Part shown: positions 1-9,150 of the stretch, in pieces
How the letters are laid out: every line of letters begins with the position of its first letter
Position numbering within the stretch: position 1 is the first letter of the stretch
Assembly (NCBI GenBank): GCA_003221695.1
Contig: QHSX01000052.1
Coordinates: 24,629 to 88,628 of the forward strand
DNA: 64,000 bases
Reading direction: 5' to 3'
Source: Candidatus Rokuibacteriota bacterium
GTDB lineage: Bacteria; Methylomirabilota; Methylomirabilia; Rokubacteriales; CSP1-6
The notes under the pieces: model-generated
What the model saw: the letters and a program-made list of their open reading frames with translations, nothing else
What the model was told of the DNA's origin: nothing
Databases searched by the model: none
Made by a program: the position numbers and the translations under genes

Positions 1-674
1 TCGAGGTTCGGATAGACGGGATGGCTCGTCATCACGCAGTCGACGCCGGCCGCGATCGCCTCGAGGAAGGGCGGCAAATGGGTCATGTGCATCTCGGCCC
101 ATGTCGACTCGATGATGGGCAGGGCGAGGTGGGCGTCGAGCGGCGCGTGGCCCTTGCCCGGAAAGTGCTTGGCGCACGCCGACAGGCCGTCCCGCTTCAT
201 ACCCCGGATGCGCGCCGCCCCGTAGCGGGCGACGATCGCCGGGTCCTTGCCGTACGAACGGATGCCGATGTTGGGGCTGTAGCGCTCGGTGAGCACGTCG
301 AGGACGGGCGCGAGGTTCAGATCCACGCCGAGCCGCCGGAGCTCCCGCGCCTCCACGCGGCCCTGGCGGTGCGCGAACGCCTCTTCACCCGCCGTGCCGA
401 CCGCCAGGTTGTCGGGAAAGATCGTCGTGGCCCCTCCGAGCATGACGACGCGCCCGCCCTCGTGGTCGGTGGCGACGAGCAGCCGACGGCCTAGCGCGCC
501 CTCGAGGGACTCGAGAAGTCGGAGGAGACCCGCGGGGCTCTGGAAGTTCCGCCTGTAGAGGATGAGCCCCGCGGCGCGCGTGTCCTTGAAGAGACGGACG
601 TCCTCGTCGCGGAGAGTCGGTCCGGGCAGGCCGAACATCAGCCGCTCGCCGATGAGGTCTTCAAGGTCGGTCAC
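1..674 (-). CDS. nagZ: Glycoside hydrolase family 3 beta-N-acetylhexosaminidase (NagZ-like), 3' end off the window
   Basis: Reverse-strand translation VTDLEDLIGERLMFGLPGPTLRDEDVRLFKDTRAAGLILYRRNF...VATDHEGGRV...CAKHFPGKGHAPLDAHLALP...VDCVMTSHPVYPNL; the KHFPGKG and DHEGGRV motifs are typical of NagZ/GH3. GTG start at 674. Confidence 0.9.
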   Translation of the reverse strand, partial: MTDLEDLIGERLMFGLPGPTLRDEDVRLFKDTRAAGLILYRRNFQSPAGLLRLLESLEGALGRRLLVATDHEGGRVVMLGGATTIFPDNLAVGTAGEEAFAHRQGRVEARELRRLGVDLNLAPVLDVLTERYSPNIGIRSYGKDPAIVARYGAARIRGMKRDGLSACAKHFPGKGHAPLDAHLALPIIESTWAEMHMTHLPPFLEAIAAGVDCVMTSHPVYPNL

Positions 675-693
675 GTCGTGATTGTACGCCCGT

Positions 694-734
694 CACAGGC
701 TCGCCTCGCCTTCGGCTGCGGCTCGCACGGCCAC
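694..734 (-). repeat. Solo copy of type A dispersed repeat upstream of nagZ
   Basis: Reverse complement gtggccgtgcgagccgcagccgaaggcgaggcgagcctgtg matches the units at 6899-7020, 50978-51168 and 56102-56263. Confidence 0.7.
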
Positions 735-936
735 GTCACTCTGCTGACACGCCGACGCCGGCGACACGTCGGTTCCGTCCAACACTGGCCCGAACCCGTT
801 GAATTTCTGAACGGTGTGGGCTGGCACGTGCGCTGCACGCCGTCGCGGCGAAGTCCGGCGGGACTCAGGAGTCGTGGGGGGATCGCCATCGCGCCCGGCG
901 CGTGTCACTCAACCGACGCAAAAGAGGGGGTAAGTG

Positions 937-1413
937 ATGAACTGGAATCCGTGGAAGGTCACGGCGATCGCGATGGCGTTGATGATGTCGACGGCGCTCG
1001 TGGCCGGGCTCGTCGTCGCCAATCGGGTCGGCACCGAGAACGAGACGAAGGTGGTTGCCACCACTCCCACGACGAGCGCGCCGGCGGCTGGCGTGGCCCG
1101 GACGCCTCTGATCCCCACGCAGGCGGTGGTCGACGCCTGCAACCGGTATGCTTCCGCGCACGCCGGCAACCGCGACAAGACCGCTGACACGGTGAAGAAC
1201 GCTGCGGTCGGTGCGGTGGTGGGCGCCGCGGTGGGCGCAGCGGGCGGTGCCATCGCTGACGGCGGCAAGAGCGCCGGCAAGGGTGCGGCGATCGGCGGGG
1301 TCCTAGGTGCCGGTGGCGGCACCCTCTACGGCCTCAACGAGAACAAGAAACACGACGAGCGCTACCGAGAGGCCTACGGGAGCTGCATGCGCTCGCGCGG
1401 CTACTCCAGGTAA
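937..1413 (+). CDS. Glycine-zipper exported/membrane protein
   Basis: N-terminal hydrophobic segment MNWNPWKVTAIAMALMMSTALVAGLVVA, then a glycine zipper AAVGAVVGAAVGAAGGAIADGGKSAGKGAAIGGVLGAGGG; SD-like GAGGGGG upstream. Confidence 0.75.
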   Translation: MNWNPWKVTAIAMALMMSTALVAGLVVANRVGTENETKVVATTPTTSAPAAGVARTPLIPTQAVVDACNRYASAHAGNRDKTADTVKNAAVGAVVGAAVGAAGGAIADGGKSAGKGAAIGGVLGAGGGTLYGLNENKKHDERYREAYGSCMRSRGYSR

Positions 1414-1439
1414 TGAAGCTGCCCATCGGGAGGTGTGTG

Positions 1440-1790
1440 ATGAGACCGATGACCGGAGTGTCCGCCTGTGCGCTCGTCCTCGCTCTGGCCCTGCCTGCCT
1501 CCGCGGCCGACGACTCGAAAGTGAAGGCCGCGACCCAGGAGGTCGAGTCCGGCGCCAAGAAGATCGGCGCGGGCAAAATCGGTCAGGGGGTCGAGGAGAC
1601 CGCGAAGGGCATCGGCAAGACCATCGTCGAGGGCGCGAAGTTCACAGGTGCGACGCTCAAGGAAGGCGGCGAGAAGGTCGGTGAGGCCGCGGAGCCCAAG
1701 GCCAAGAGCGCTTGGGGGCAAGTCCGTGACGGCGCCGTGAGCTTCGGTCAAGGTGTGAAGAGCTTTTTCGCGCGTCTGTTCGGGAACTAG
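1440..1790 (+). CDS. Small exported protein of unknown function
   Basis: MRPMTGVSACALVLALALPASAADDSKVKAATQEVESGAKKIG...; clear signal peptide (ASA|ADD). Confidence 0.65.
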   Translation: MRPMTGVSACALVLALALPASAADDSKVKAATQEVESGAKKIGAGKIGQGVEETAKGIGKTIVEGAKFTGATLKEGGEKVGEAAEPKAKSAWGQVRDGAVSFGQGVKSFFARLFGN

Positions 1791-1797
1791 CCCTGCG

Positions 1798-2970
1798 TCA
1801 GCGGTACGCCAGGTAGGGGGCGCGCGCCCGCCGCCAGCGGGCGCAGGCCGCCTGCCAGGAACGCTCGATCGTCGCGACCGACGCGCCCCGCTCGATCGCG
1901 CGGCGGATCGCGTCGGTGCCGCACAGGATGTCGATCGGGAGCCGCCGCCGCTCGAACTCGTAGGGCGGTCGGCGCCACGCGAAGCGCGCGCGCCCCTGGC
2001 GCCGGGCGACGGCGATCAGGGCGACGCCCGTCAGAAATGGCTTGAAGCGCGCGCGATCGGTCACGTGCACCTGCGCACCGTCGCAGAGCCGGCCGCCCCA
2101 CTTGTGGAAGGTGGGGGCGAAGCGCGCCGGGCGGAAGTGGGCGCCCGGGAGCGCAAGGGCATTCAACGCATCGGCGTAGCGGTGGCAGTCGAGGTAGGGG
2201 GCGCCGATCCACTCGAACGGGCGCGTCGTCCCACGCCCCTCGGAGAGATTGGTGCCTTCGACGAGGCAGCCGCCCGGGTACACGCGCGCGGTGTCGGGCG
2301 TGGGCATGTTCGGCGACGGCGCCACCCATGGCAGGCCCGTGCTTTCCCAGTCCATCGCGCGCCGCCAGCCCTTCATCGGGACCACCGCGAGGTCACACCC
2401 GAGCCCGTGCCGCTCGTTGAGGTAGATGGCGAGCTCTCCGATGGTCAGGCCATGGCGCGCGGGGAGCGGGTAGAGCCCGACGAAGGACGCGAAGGCGGGA
2501 TCAGGCACGTTGCCCTCGACGACGGCGCCGCCGAGCGGGTTGGGGCGGTCGAGCACGACGACGTCGACGCCGACCCGCGCGCAGACCCGCATCGCCAGCG
2601 CCATGGTCCAGACGAACGTGTAGTACCGGGCGCCGATGTCTTGAAGATCGACGACGAGGACGTCGATGCCGCGGAGCATCGCCCGCGTCGGCGCACGTCG
2701 TGCGCCGTAGAGGCTCGACACAGGTAGGCCGGTCGCTGGATCGCGCGTCGTGCCGACGCGTTCGTGGTCCTGTCGGGCGCCCCAGAGCCCGTGCTCCGGC
2801 GCGAGCAGCCGCACGAGCCGCGCGCCCCGCAGATCACCGAGCAGCGTGGCCGCGTGAGTATGGCGGGAGTCGATCGAGGCCTGGTGCGCGAGGAGCGCGA
2901 CACGACGGCTTCGGAGGAGCGCGCGACGGTCGTGGACGAGGACCTCGAGGCCGGATCGGACCCTGGGCAT
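1798..2970 (-). CDS. DUF1343 family protein (exo-beta-N-acetylmuramidase NamZ-like)
   Basis: MPRVRSGLEVLVHDRRALLRSRRVALLAHQASID...LLAPEHGLWGARQDHE...IDVLVVDLQDIGARYYTFVWTM...VVLDRPNPLGG...VEGTNLSEGRGTTRPFEWIGAP; characteristic DUF1343 motifs. Confidence 0.88.
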   Translation of the reverse strand: MPRVRSGLEVLVHDRRALLRSRRVALLAHQASIDSRHTHAATLLGDLRGARLVRLLAPEHGLWGARQDHERVGTTRDPATGLPVSSLYGARRAPTRAMLRGIDVLVVDLQDIGARYYTFVWTMALAMRVCARVGVDVVVLDRPNPLGGAVVEGNVPDPAFASFVGLYPLPARHGLTIGELAIYLNERHGLGCDLAVVPMKGWRRAMDWESTGLPWVAPSPNMPTPDTARVYPGGCLVEGTNLSEGRGTTRPFEWIGAPYLDCHRYADALNALALPGAHFRPARFAPTFHKWGGRLCDGAQVHVTDRARFKPFLTGVALIAVARRQGRARFAWRRPPYEFERRRLPIDILCGTDAIRRAIERGASVATIERSWQAACARWRRARAPYLAYR

Positions 2971-2997
2971 CCCGCCAGATAGTAGTAGCATGCGAGC

Positions 2998-3915
2998 GTG
3001 ACGCCTTCGCGAATTCGCTACGAGCGGCTCGCCACCGAGCAGACGAACCGCGCGAGCCGCGCCCTCGACCGTCTCGCACCGCTCCGAATCGCACTCCTGA
3101 TGAACCGCGAGGACCGCCGGGCCGTACTGGCGGTGGCGCGCGTCGGGCGCCAGATCGCGACGGCCGTGGAGGCGATCGTCGCGGCGCTCTCCCGAGGAGG
3201 TCGCCTCTTCTTCGTCGGCGCCGGTACGAGCGGCCGCCTGGGCGTCCTCGAGGCCGCGGAGTGTCCGCCCACGTTCGGCACGCCGCGGCGCCTCGTGCAG
3301 GCGATCATCGCGGGTGGCCCCGCCGCGGTCTTTCACTCACGCGAGGGCGCGGAGGACGACGCGCGCGCGGCTGCGCGCTTGGTCCGGACGCGCGTGCGAC
3401 CGGATGATGTGGTCGTGGGCGTCTCGGCGAGCGGCGTCACCCCCTTCGTGCGCGCCGCGCTCGCGACCGCCCGCCGCCGCGGCACCCGCACCGTGCTGGT
3501 CGCGTGCAACCCCGCTTCGACGCGCGGCGTCCGAGCCGACGTCGTCATCGCGCCCGCGCCGGGCCCGGAGGTGCTGGCGGGCTCGACACGACTCAAGGCT
3601 GGTACCGCGACCAAGCTTGTCCTCAACACACTGACGACGGCGACCATGGCGCGGCTCGGAAAGGTGTACGGCAACCGCATGGTGGATCTCCAGCCGCGCT
3701 CGGCCAAGTTGAGGGAGCGTGCGGTGCGCCTGATCGCCGAGATCGCGGGCGTCCAGCGCCCCCACGCGCGTCGCGCGCTCGTCGAGTCTGGGGCCAGGGT
3801 GAGGGTCGCGATCGTGATGGCGCGCTACGGGTGGAGCGCGCGGCAAGCGGCGCGGGCGCTCCGCGAGGTCGGAGGCTCGCTCCGCGGGGTGCTTCAGCGC
3901 CCGCGGCGGAAGTAG
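2998..3915 (+). CDS. murQ: N-acetylmuramic acid 6-phosphate etherase
   Basis: ERLATEQTNRAS...RLFFVGAGTSGRLGVLEAAECPPTFGTP...IIAGGPAAVFHSREGAEDD...LVLNTLTTATMARLGKVYGNRMVDLQPRSAKLRERA: MurQ SIS-domain signature. Confidence 0.95.
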   Translation: MTPSRIRYERLATEQTNRASRALDRLAPLRIALLMNREDRRAVLAVARVGRQIATAVEAIVAALSRGGRLFFVGAGTSGRLGVLEAAECPPTFGTPRRLVQAIIAGGPAAVFHSREGAEDDARAAARLVRTRVRPDDVVVGVSASGVTPFVRAALATARRRGTRTVLVACNPASTRGVRADVVIAPAPGPEVLAGSTRLKAGTATKLVLNTLTTATMARLGKVYGNRMVDLQPRSAKLRERAVRLIAEIAGVQRPHARRALVESGARVRVAIVMARYGWSARQAARALREVGGSLRGVLQRPRRK

Positions 3916-4070
3916 CTGGCGCGGACGCGGACTGGACCGAGCCTGAAGGCGAAGAGGAGCCAGCCGAAGGGCAGGATGAGCGCTGCCGCGGTCAGCCAGA
4001 ACGTGCCGTTCTTCCAGAAGACCTGACCTTCAGGGGAGAGGTCCCGCCACAGCGCGCTTATCCAGTCCAT
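3894..4070 (-). CDS. Small predicted membrane protein (58 aa), hypothetical
   Basis: MDWISALWRDLSPEGQVFWKNGTFWLTAAALILPFGWLLFAFRLGPVRVRASYFRRGR; one hydrophobic helix with positive C-terminus; convergent overlap with the murQ end. Confidence 0.45.
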   Translation of the reverse strand: MDWISALWRDLSPEGQVFWKNGTFWLTAAALILPFGWLLFAFRLGPVRVRASYFRRGR

Positions 4071-4213
4071 ACCTACGGAGACTACGCAAGCGTGGTGCCA
4101 GACGGCCACGACCTCTAAGTTACTGATATGGAAGGGAAAGGACGCTGCCTCGATGGTGGAGTCTCCAGGAACGGTAGGTAAGCCGCCACCATACCGGCTA
4201 CTTTTCTTCCCTG

Positions 4214-5947
4214 TTAGCTGTGCGACGGCCCCGCCGTGTCCTCGGCGCGTACCGGTGTTCGGCCTCGCAGGAAGTCGAAGTCGCACCCTTCGTTGGCCTG
4301 CAGCACGTGGTCGAGGAAGAGGCGACCGTAGCCGCGAGTGAACCGGGGCGGTCGCGGTTTCCACGCCAAGCGGCGCCGGCCGAGCTCCTCGTCGGCGACC
4401 CGCAGGGTCAGCGTACGCTTCGGCACGTCGAGCTCGATCTCGTCGCCGTCTCGGACGAGTGCCAGCGGTCCGCCCACCGCCGACTCCGGCGCGACGTGGA
4501 GCACCACCGTGCCATAGGAGGTGCCGCTCATACGGGCGTCCGAGATCCGCACCAGGTCCTTAATCCCCCGCTTCAAGAGCCGCGCGGGGATCGGCGCCGC
4601 GCCCCACTCCGGCATACCCGGCGCCCCCCTCGGGCCGGCGTGCTTGAGGACGAGCACAGAGGTCTCGTCGATCGGCAGGCCTGGGTCGTCGATGCGGCGG
4701 TGGAGGTCGTCGTGGTCCTCGAAGACGACGGCGCGGCCCCGATGGACGAGAAGGTGCGGGGAGGCGGCCGACTGTTTGAGCACCGCGCCGTCCGGACACA
4801 GGTTGCCCGACAGGATGACGGTGCCGCCTTCCTGCGCGAGCGGCATCCCGAGCGGGCGGATGACGTCCTGGTTCCAGCACCGGGCGTCCCTGACGTTGTC
4901 CGCAATCGGCTTGCCGTTGACCGTCAGGGCGTCGGTGTGGAGCAGGGGCAGGAGCTCCTTGAGGACCGCGGGGAGGCCGCCGGCGTAGAAAAAGTCTTCC
5001 ATGAGGTACTTTCCAGAAGGCCGCAGATTCACGAGGAAGGGCGTCGAGCGCGACAGCTCGTCGAAGCGCGTGAGCGGCAGCGGGACGCCGGCGCGGCCGG
5101 CGAGGGCGACGAGGTGGATGATCGCGTTGGTCGAGCCGCCGATCGCCATGTCGCTGCTGATCGCGTTGTCGAAGGCCTTGGCCGTCAGGATTTCGGAGGG
5201 TCGGGGCCCGCCGCCCTGCGCCAGCTCGACGGCGCGGCGCCCGCTGAGCTCGGCCAGGGCCAGGCGCCGGGAGTCGGGGGCGGGGATCGCGGCGTTGCCG
5301 GGGAGGGTCATGCCGAGGGCTTCGGCCATCGAGGCCATCGTGGACGCCGTCCCCATGACCATGCAGTGGCCGGACGAGCGCGACATGCACGATTCGGCCT
5401 CGCAGAGCTCCTCGTCCGACATTCGCCCCGCCCGCCGCTCGGCCCAGAGCCGCCAGACGTCGGTGCCCGAGCCGAGCTCCTCGGTGCGCCACTTGCCGCG
5501 GAGCATGGGGCCGCCGGTGACCATGATGGCGGGGAGATCGGCGGAGGCGGCGCCCATGAGCATGGCGGGCGTGGTCTTGTCGCACCCCGAGAGGAGCACG
5601 ACCGCGTCGAGCGGATAGGCGCGGATGCACTCCTCGACGTCCATCGCCATGAGATTCCGGAACATCATCGCCGTGGGTTTCATCAAGACTTCGCCCAGGG
5701 AGATGGTCGGGAACTCGAGGGGGAAGCCGCCGGCGCTCCATACGCCGCGCTTGACCGCTTCGGCCACCTGTCTGAGATGGGCGTTGCAGTTGGTGAGCTC
5801 GGACCACGAGTTGGCGATGCCGATCACGGGACGGCCGTCGAAGACGAGATCGCTGAACCCTTCGGTCTTGAGCCACGAGCGGTGGACGAAGCCGTCGAGG
5901 TCGTTGCGCCCGAACCAGTTGCGGCTCCTGAGCGGGTGTGCTGTCAT
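4214..5947 (-). CDS. IlvD/Edd family dehydratase (sugar-acid dehydratase-like)
   Basis: RSRNWFGRNDLDGFVHRSWLKTEGFSDLVFDGRPVIGIANSWSELTNCNAHLRQVAEAVKRGVWSAGGFPLEFPTISLGE...LLSGCDKTTPAMLMGAASADLPAIMVTGGPM. Confidence 0.92.
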   Translation of the reverse strand: MTAHPLRSRNWFGRNDLDGFVHRSWLKTEGFSDLVFDGRPVIGIANSWSELTNCNAHLRQVAEAVKRGVWSAGGFPLEFPTISLGEVLMKPTAMMFRNLMAMDVEECIRAYPLDAVVLLSGCDKTTPAMLMGAASADLPAIMVTGGPMLRGKWRTEELGSGTDVWRLWAERRAGRMSDEELCEAESCMSRSSGHCMVMGTASTMASMAEALGMTLPGNAAIPAPDSRRLALAELSGRRAVELAQGGGPRPSEILTAKAFDNAISSDMAIGGSTNAIIHLVALAGRAGVPLPLTRFDELSRSTPFLVNLRPSGKYLMEDFFYAGGLPAVLKELLPLLHTDALTVNGKPIADNVRDARCWNQDVIRPLGMPLAQEGGTVILSGNLCPDGAVLKQSAASPHLLVHRGRAVVFEDHDDLHRRIDDPGLPIDETSVLVLKHAGPRGAPGMPEWGAAPIPARLLKRGIKDLVRISDARMSGTSYGTVVLHVAPESAVGGPLALVRDGDEIELDVPKRTLTLRVADEELGRRRLAWKPRPPRFTRGYGRLFLDHVLQANEGCDFDFLRGRTPVRAEDTAGPSHS

Positions 5948-6045
5948 GGGAACCCTCCGGGGCCCCGATTATAGAGGACGTAGGCGCGGCGCGCCGTGCT
6001 CTCGCCGTGCGAGACGACTCTGGGGATGCGACAAAGGAGATCTGC

Positions 6046-6843
6046 ATGCGACTCGCCGGCAAGGTGGCTGTCGTGACGGGTGGGGGCAGCGGCATCGGCC
6101 GTGGAATCGTACTCGCGATGGCGCGCGAGGGTGCCGATATCGCCATCCCGGACATCCAGGTGCTGAACGCGGAGAAGGTTGCCACCGAGGTCAAGGCGCT
6201 CGGGCGCAAGGTCGTTGCGATGAAGGCGGACGTGACGAGCTCCGCGGACATCAAGGCGATGGTCGACCGTACCCGCGAGGCGCTCGGAAAGATCGACATC
6301 CTCGTGAACAACGCCGGCGCGGGGTCGACGCCGGGTATGCCGTTCACGAACAACACCGAAGAGGACTGGGACCGTACCTTTGCGGTGAACACGAAGTCGG
6401 TGTTTCTCGCGTGCAAAGCCATCGCGCCGTACTTCATCGAGAAGAGGAACGGCCGGATCATCAACATCGCGTCCATCGCGGGGCCGCTCGCGGCGGTGAC
6501 GATGCCACCGTACAGCGTGGCCAAGCAGGGCGTGATCACCTTCACGCGCGTCGTCGCCAAGGAGCTGGCGCCGCACCGGGTCACCGTCAACGCGATCTGT
6601 CCCGGGGTCCTCTGGACCGACTTCTGGCAGAAGCTCGCCGCCCATATCGCGGAAACCAACCCGGCCTTCAAGGGCATGACCCCGCGCCAGGTGTTCGAGA
6701 AGCGTGTCGCCGACATCGTGCCGATGAAGTGCGAGCAGGAGCCGGAGGACATCGGCGCGGCCGCGGTGTTCCTCGCCTCCGACGAGGCGCGGTACATCAC
6801 GGGCCAGGCGCTCATGGTCGATGGCGGCTGTGTCATGTGGTAG
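6046..6843 (+). CDS. SDR family NAD(P)-dependent oxidoreductase
   Basis: MRLAGKVAVVTGGGSGIGRGIVLAMAREGA...ILVNNAGAG...YSVAKQGVITFTRVVAKELAPHRVTVNAICPGV. Confidence 0.93.
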   Translation: MRLAGKVAVVTGGGSGIGRGIVLAMAREGADIAIPDIQVLNAEKVATEVKALGRKVVAMKADVTSSADIKAMVDRTREALGKIDILVNNAGAGSTPGMPFTNNTEEDWDRTFAVNTKSVFLACKAIAPYFIEKRNGRIINIASIAGPLAAVTMPPYSVAKQGVITFTRVVAKELAPHRVTVNAICPGVLWTDFWQKLAAHIAETNPAFKGMTPRQVFEKRVADIVPMKCEQEPEDIGAAAVFLASDEARYITGQALMVDGGCVMW

Positions 6844-7059
6844 TGCGAGCCGAGCGGCGGCCGCGGAGGCTCGGCGACGCGCGCCGCGAGGCGAGTCTGT
6901 GAATGTGGTCGTGCGAGCCGCAGGCGCAGGCGAGGCGAGTCTGTGAATGTGGTCGTGCGAGCCGAGCGACGGCCGCGGAGGCTCGGCGGAGCGCGTCGCG
7001 AGGCGAGTCTGTGAATGTGGTCGTGCGAGCCGAGCGGCGGCCGCGCGGGTGAGGCGGTC
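6843..7059 (+). repeat. Type A repeat cluster between SDR and acyl-CoA dehydrogenase genes
   Basis: Recurrent gcgaggcgagtctgtgaatgtggtcgtgcgagcc; GTGA(ATG) junctions at 6899, 6943 and 7011 (unit lengths 44 and 68 bp). Confidence 0.85.
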
Positions 7060-8238
7060 ATGAACTTCGACTTCAGCGAAAAGGAAGAGGCGTTTCGCAA
7101 GGACGTCCGGCACTGGCTCGAGACCCATCTGCCCGACGACCTGCGCGGGCGATCCTTCGCAGCTTCGCGCGCCGACCGCGACGAGGTCCGGCGGCTCCGC
7201 GCCTGGCAGAAGACGATGTCCGAGGCGGGCTACGTCGGCATGGACTGGCCGCGCGAGTTCGGCGGGCGCGGGGCGTCGATCGTCGAGATGGTCATCCTCT
7301 ACCAGGAGATGGCGCGCGCGGAGTCGCCGCAGTTCGTGAACCGCGGCGGCATCTCGATGCTCGGCCCGACGCTCATGAAGCACGGAACGCCGGCGCAGCA
7401 GGCGCGCTTCCTGCCGAAGATCCTGACCGCAGAGGAACTCTGGTGCCAGGGCTTCTCCGAGCCCGGCGCGGGCTCGGACCTCGCGAACCTCCAGACCCGC
7501 GCGGTGCGCGACGACGGCCATTTCGTCGTCAACGGCCAGAAGGTCTGGACGAGCATGGCGCACGTCGCCGACTGGTGCTTCCTCCTCGTGCGCACCAGCC
7601 CGGAAGCGCCTAAGCACAAGGGCATCAGCTTCCTCCTCGTGGACATGTCGACGCCGGGCATCACCGTCCGGCCGCTCCGACAGATCACGGGCGAGGCGGA
7701 GTTCAACGAGGTGTTCTTCGACGCCGTCCGAGTCCCCGCCGACAACCTGGTGGGCAGACTCAACGAAGGGTGGAGCGTCGCGATCACCACGCTGGCGTAC
7801 GAACGAGACCTCCTGACCTTCATTCGGCACATCTCGCTCCGCAACGCGCTCCACCGGCTGGTCCGTCTGGTCCAGCGGCAGAAGAAGAGCGTCGACCCGA
7901 TCGTGCGGCAGAAGGTCGCGAGGCTCTGGATCGGCGAGCAGGCCCTCGCGCTCAACGGCTATCGAAGCCTCACGAACATCCTGCGCGGCGGCGCGCCCGG
8001 GCCCGAGGGCTCGACCTCCAAGCTCTTCTGGAGCCAGGTGGACGGGGACCTCGCGCAGGTCGCCACCGAGGTGATCGGCCCGTATTCGCAGGTCACGCAC
8101 GGCTCCCCGTGGGCGCCGGACGAGGGCCAGTGGGAGTTCTACGAGCTCCTCGCGCGAGCGAGCGGCATCCGCGCCGGGACCTCGGAGATCCTCCGTAACA
8201 TCCTCGCCGAGCGCGTGCTCGGCCTCCCCAAGGACTAG
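7060..8238 (+). CDS. Acyl-CoA dehydrogenase
   Basis: MNFDFSEKEEAFRKDVRHWLETHLPDD...WCQGFSEPGAGSDLANLQTRAVRDDGHFVVNGQKVWTSMAHVADWCFLLVRT...; the listed ORF start (7015) reads into repeat DNA. Confidence 0.93.
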   Translation: MNFDFSEKEEAFRKDVRHWLETHLPDDLRGRSFAASRADRDEVRRLRAWQKTMSEAGYVGMDWPREFGGRGASIVEMVILYQEMARAESPQFVNRGGISMLGPTLMKHGTPAQQARFLPKILTAEELWCQGFSEPGAGSDLANLQTRAVRDDGHFVVNGQKVWTSMAHVADWCFLLVRTSPEAPKHKGISFLLVDMSTPGITVRPLRQITGEAEFNEVFFDAVRVPADNLVGRLNEGWSVAITTLAYERDLLTFIRHISLRNALHRLVRLVQRQKKSVDPIVRQKVARLWIGEQALALNGYRSLTNILRGGAPGPEGSTSKLFWSQVDGDLAQVATEVIGPYSQVTHGSPWAPDEGQWEFYELLARASGIRAGTSEILRNILAERVLGLPKD

Positions 8239-8256
8239 CGTCCCGTAGCGCGTGTC

Positions 8257-9150
8257 ATGAAGCCCGAGACCAGGTACGCGCGCAGCGGCGACGTCAACAT
8301 CGCCTACCAGGTGCTCGGCGAGGGACCGCGCGACCTCGTGCTCGTGCCGGGCTGGGTATCCAATCTCGATGTCTTCTGGGAGGAGCCGCGAGCCGCCGCG
8401 TTCCTGCAGCGCCTGGCCTCGTTCTCACGGTTGATCCTCTTCGACAAACGCGGCACGGGGCTCTCCGACCGCGTCAACGACATGCCGACGCTCGAGCAGC
8501 GGATGGACGACGTACGCGCGGTGATGGACGCCGCACGCTCACCGCAGGCAGCGCTCGTCGGATACTCCGAGGGCGGACCGATGTGTATGCTCTTCGCGGC
8601 GACGCACCCAGAACGTACGGCTGCGCTCATCATGTTCGACGCCTTCGCGCGGCGGATCTGGGCGCCCGACTATCCGTGGGGACCGACGCGGGAGGAATGG
8701 GAGCGATACGTCGAGCAGTACACGAACGGGTGGGGAGGACCGGTCGGCCTCGACAAGCGGTCGCCGACGCTGTACCGGGACGCTCGTTTCCGCGACTGGT
8801 GGGCTCGCTTCCTGCGCTCGGGCTGTAGCCCGGGCGCCAACCGCGCGCTGATGCGGATGAATGCGGAAATCGACGTGCGCCACGTGCTTCCGGCCGTGAG
8901 AGTGCCGACGCTCGTCATCCACAACGACCGGGACGGCAGCATCCCGGTCGCGTGCGGGCGGTACATGGCCGAGCGCATCGGCGCGCGTGTGGCCGCGCTC
9001 GCCGGCGCGGGCGAGATCCTGGTCTCGAACACGGTGAGGGATCTCGTCGCGGGCTCGGGCCTTCGGTTCGAGGACCGTGGCGTCCACGCGCTCAAGGGCG
9101 TCCCCGGCGAGTGGCATCTGTTCGCAGTCGGAAAGGATAATCCGTCATGA
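8257..9150 (+). CDS. Alpha/beta hydrolase
   Basis: TRYARSGDVNIAYQVLGEGPRDLVLVPGWVSNLDVFWEEP...LILFDKRGTGLSDRV...ALVGYSEGGPMCMLFAATHPER. Confidence 0.88.
   Translation: MKPETRYARSGDVNIAYQVLGEGPRDLVLVPGWVSNLDVFWEEPRAAAFLQRLASFSRLILFDKRGTGLSDRVNDMPTLEQRMDDVRAVMDAARSPQAALVGYSEGGPMCMLFAATHPERTAALIMFDAFARRIWAPDYPWGPTREEWERYVEQYTNGWGGPVGLDKRSPTLYRDARFRDWWARFLRSGCSPGANRALMRMNAEIDVRHVLPAVRVPTLVIHNDRDGSIPVACGRYMAERIGARVAALAGAGEILVSNTVRDLVAGSGLRFEDRGVHALKGVPGEWHLFAVGKDNPS

Noticed and set aside
4150-4213. Possible intrinsic terminator (agccg...cggct) after the dehydratase gene
   Set aside because: Stem short and imperfect, no convincing U-tract in the correct orientation.
4220-5974. 584-aa plus-strand ORF opposite the IlvD/Edd dehydratase
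   Set aside because: Shadow frame; the minus strand has unmistakable IlvD/Edd motifs.
7015-7059. N-terminal extension MWSCEPSGGRAGEAV of the acyl-CoA dehydrogenase
   Set aside because: Encoded by repeat DNA; the conserved N-terminus MNFDFSEKEEAFR and the GAGG SD favour a start at 7060.
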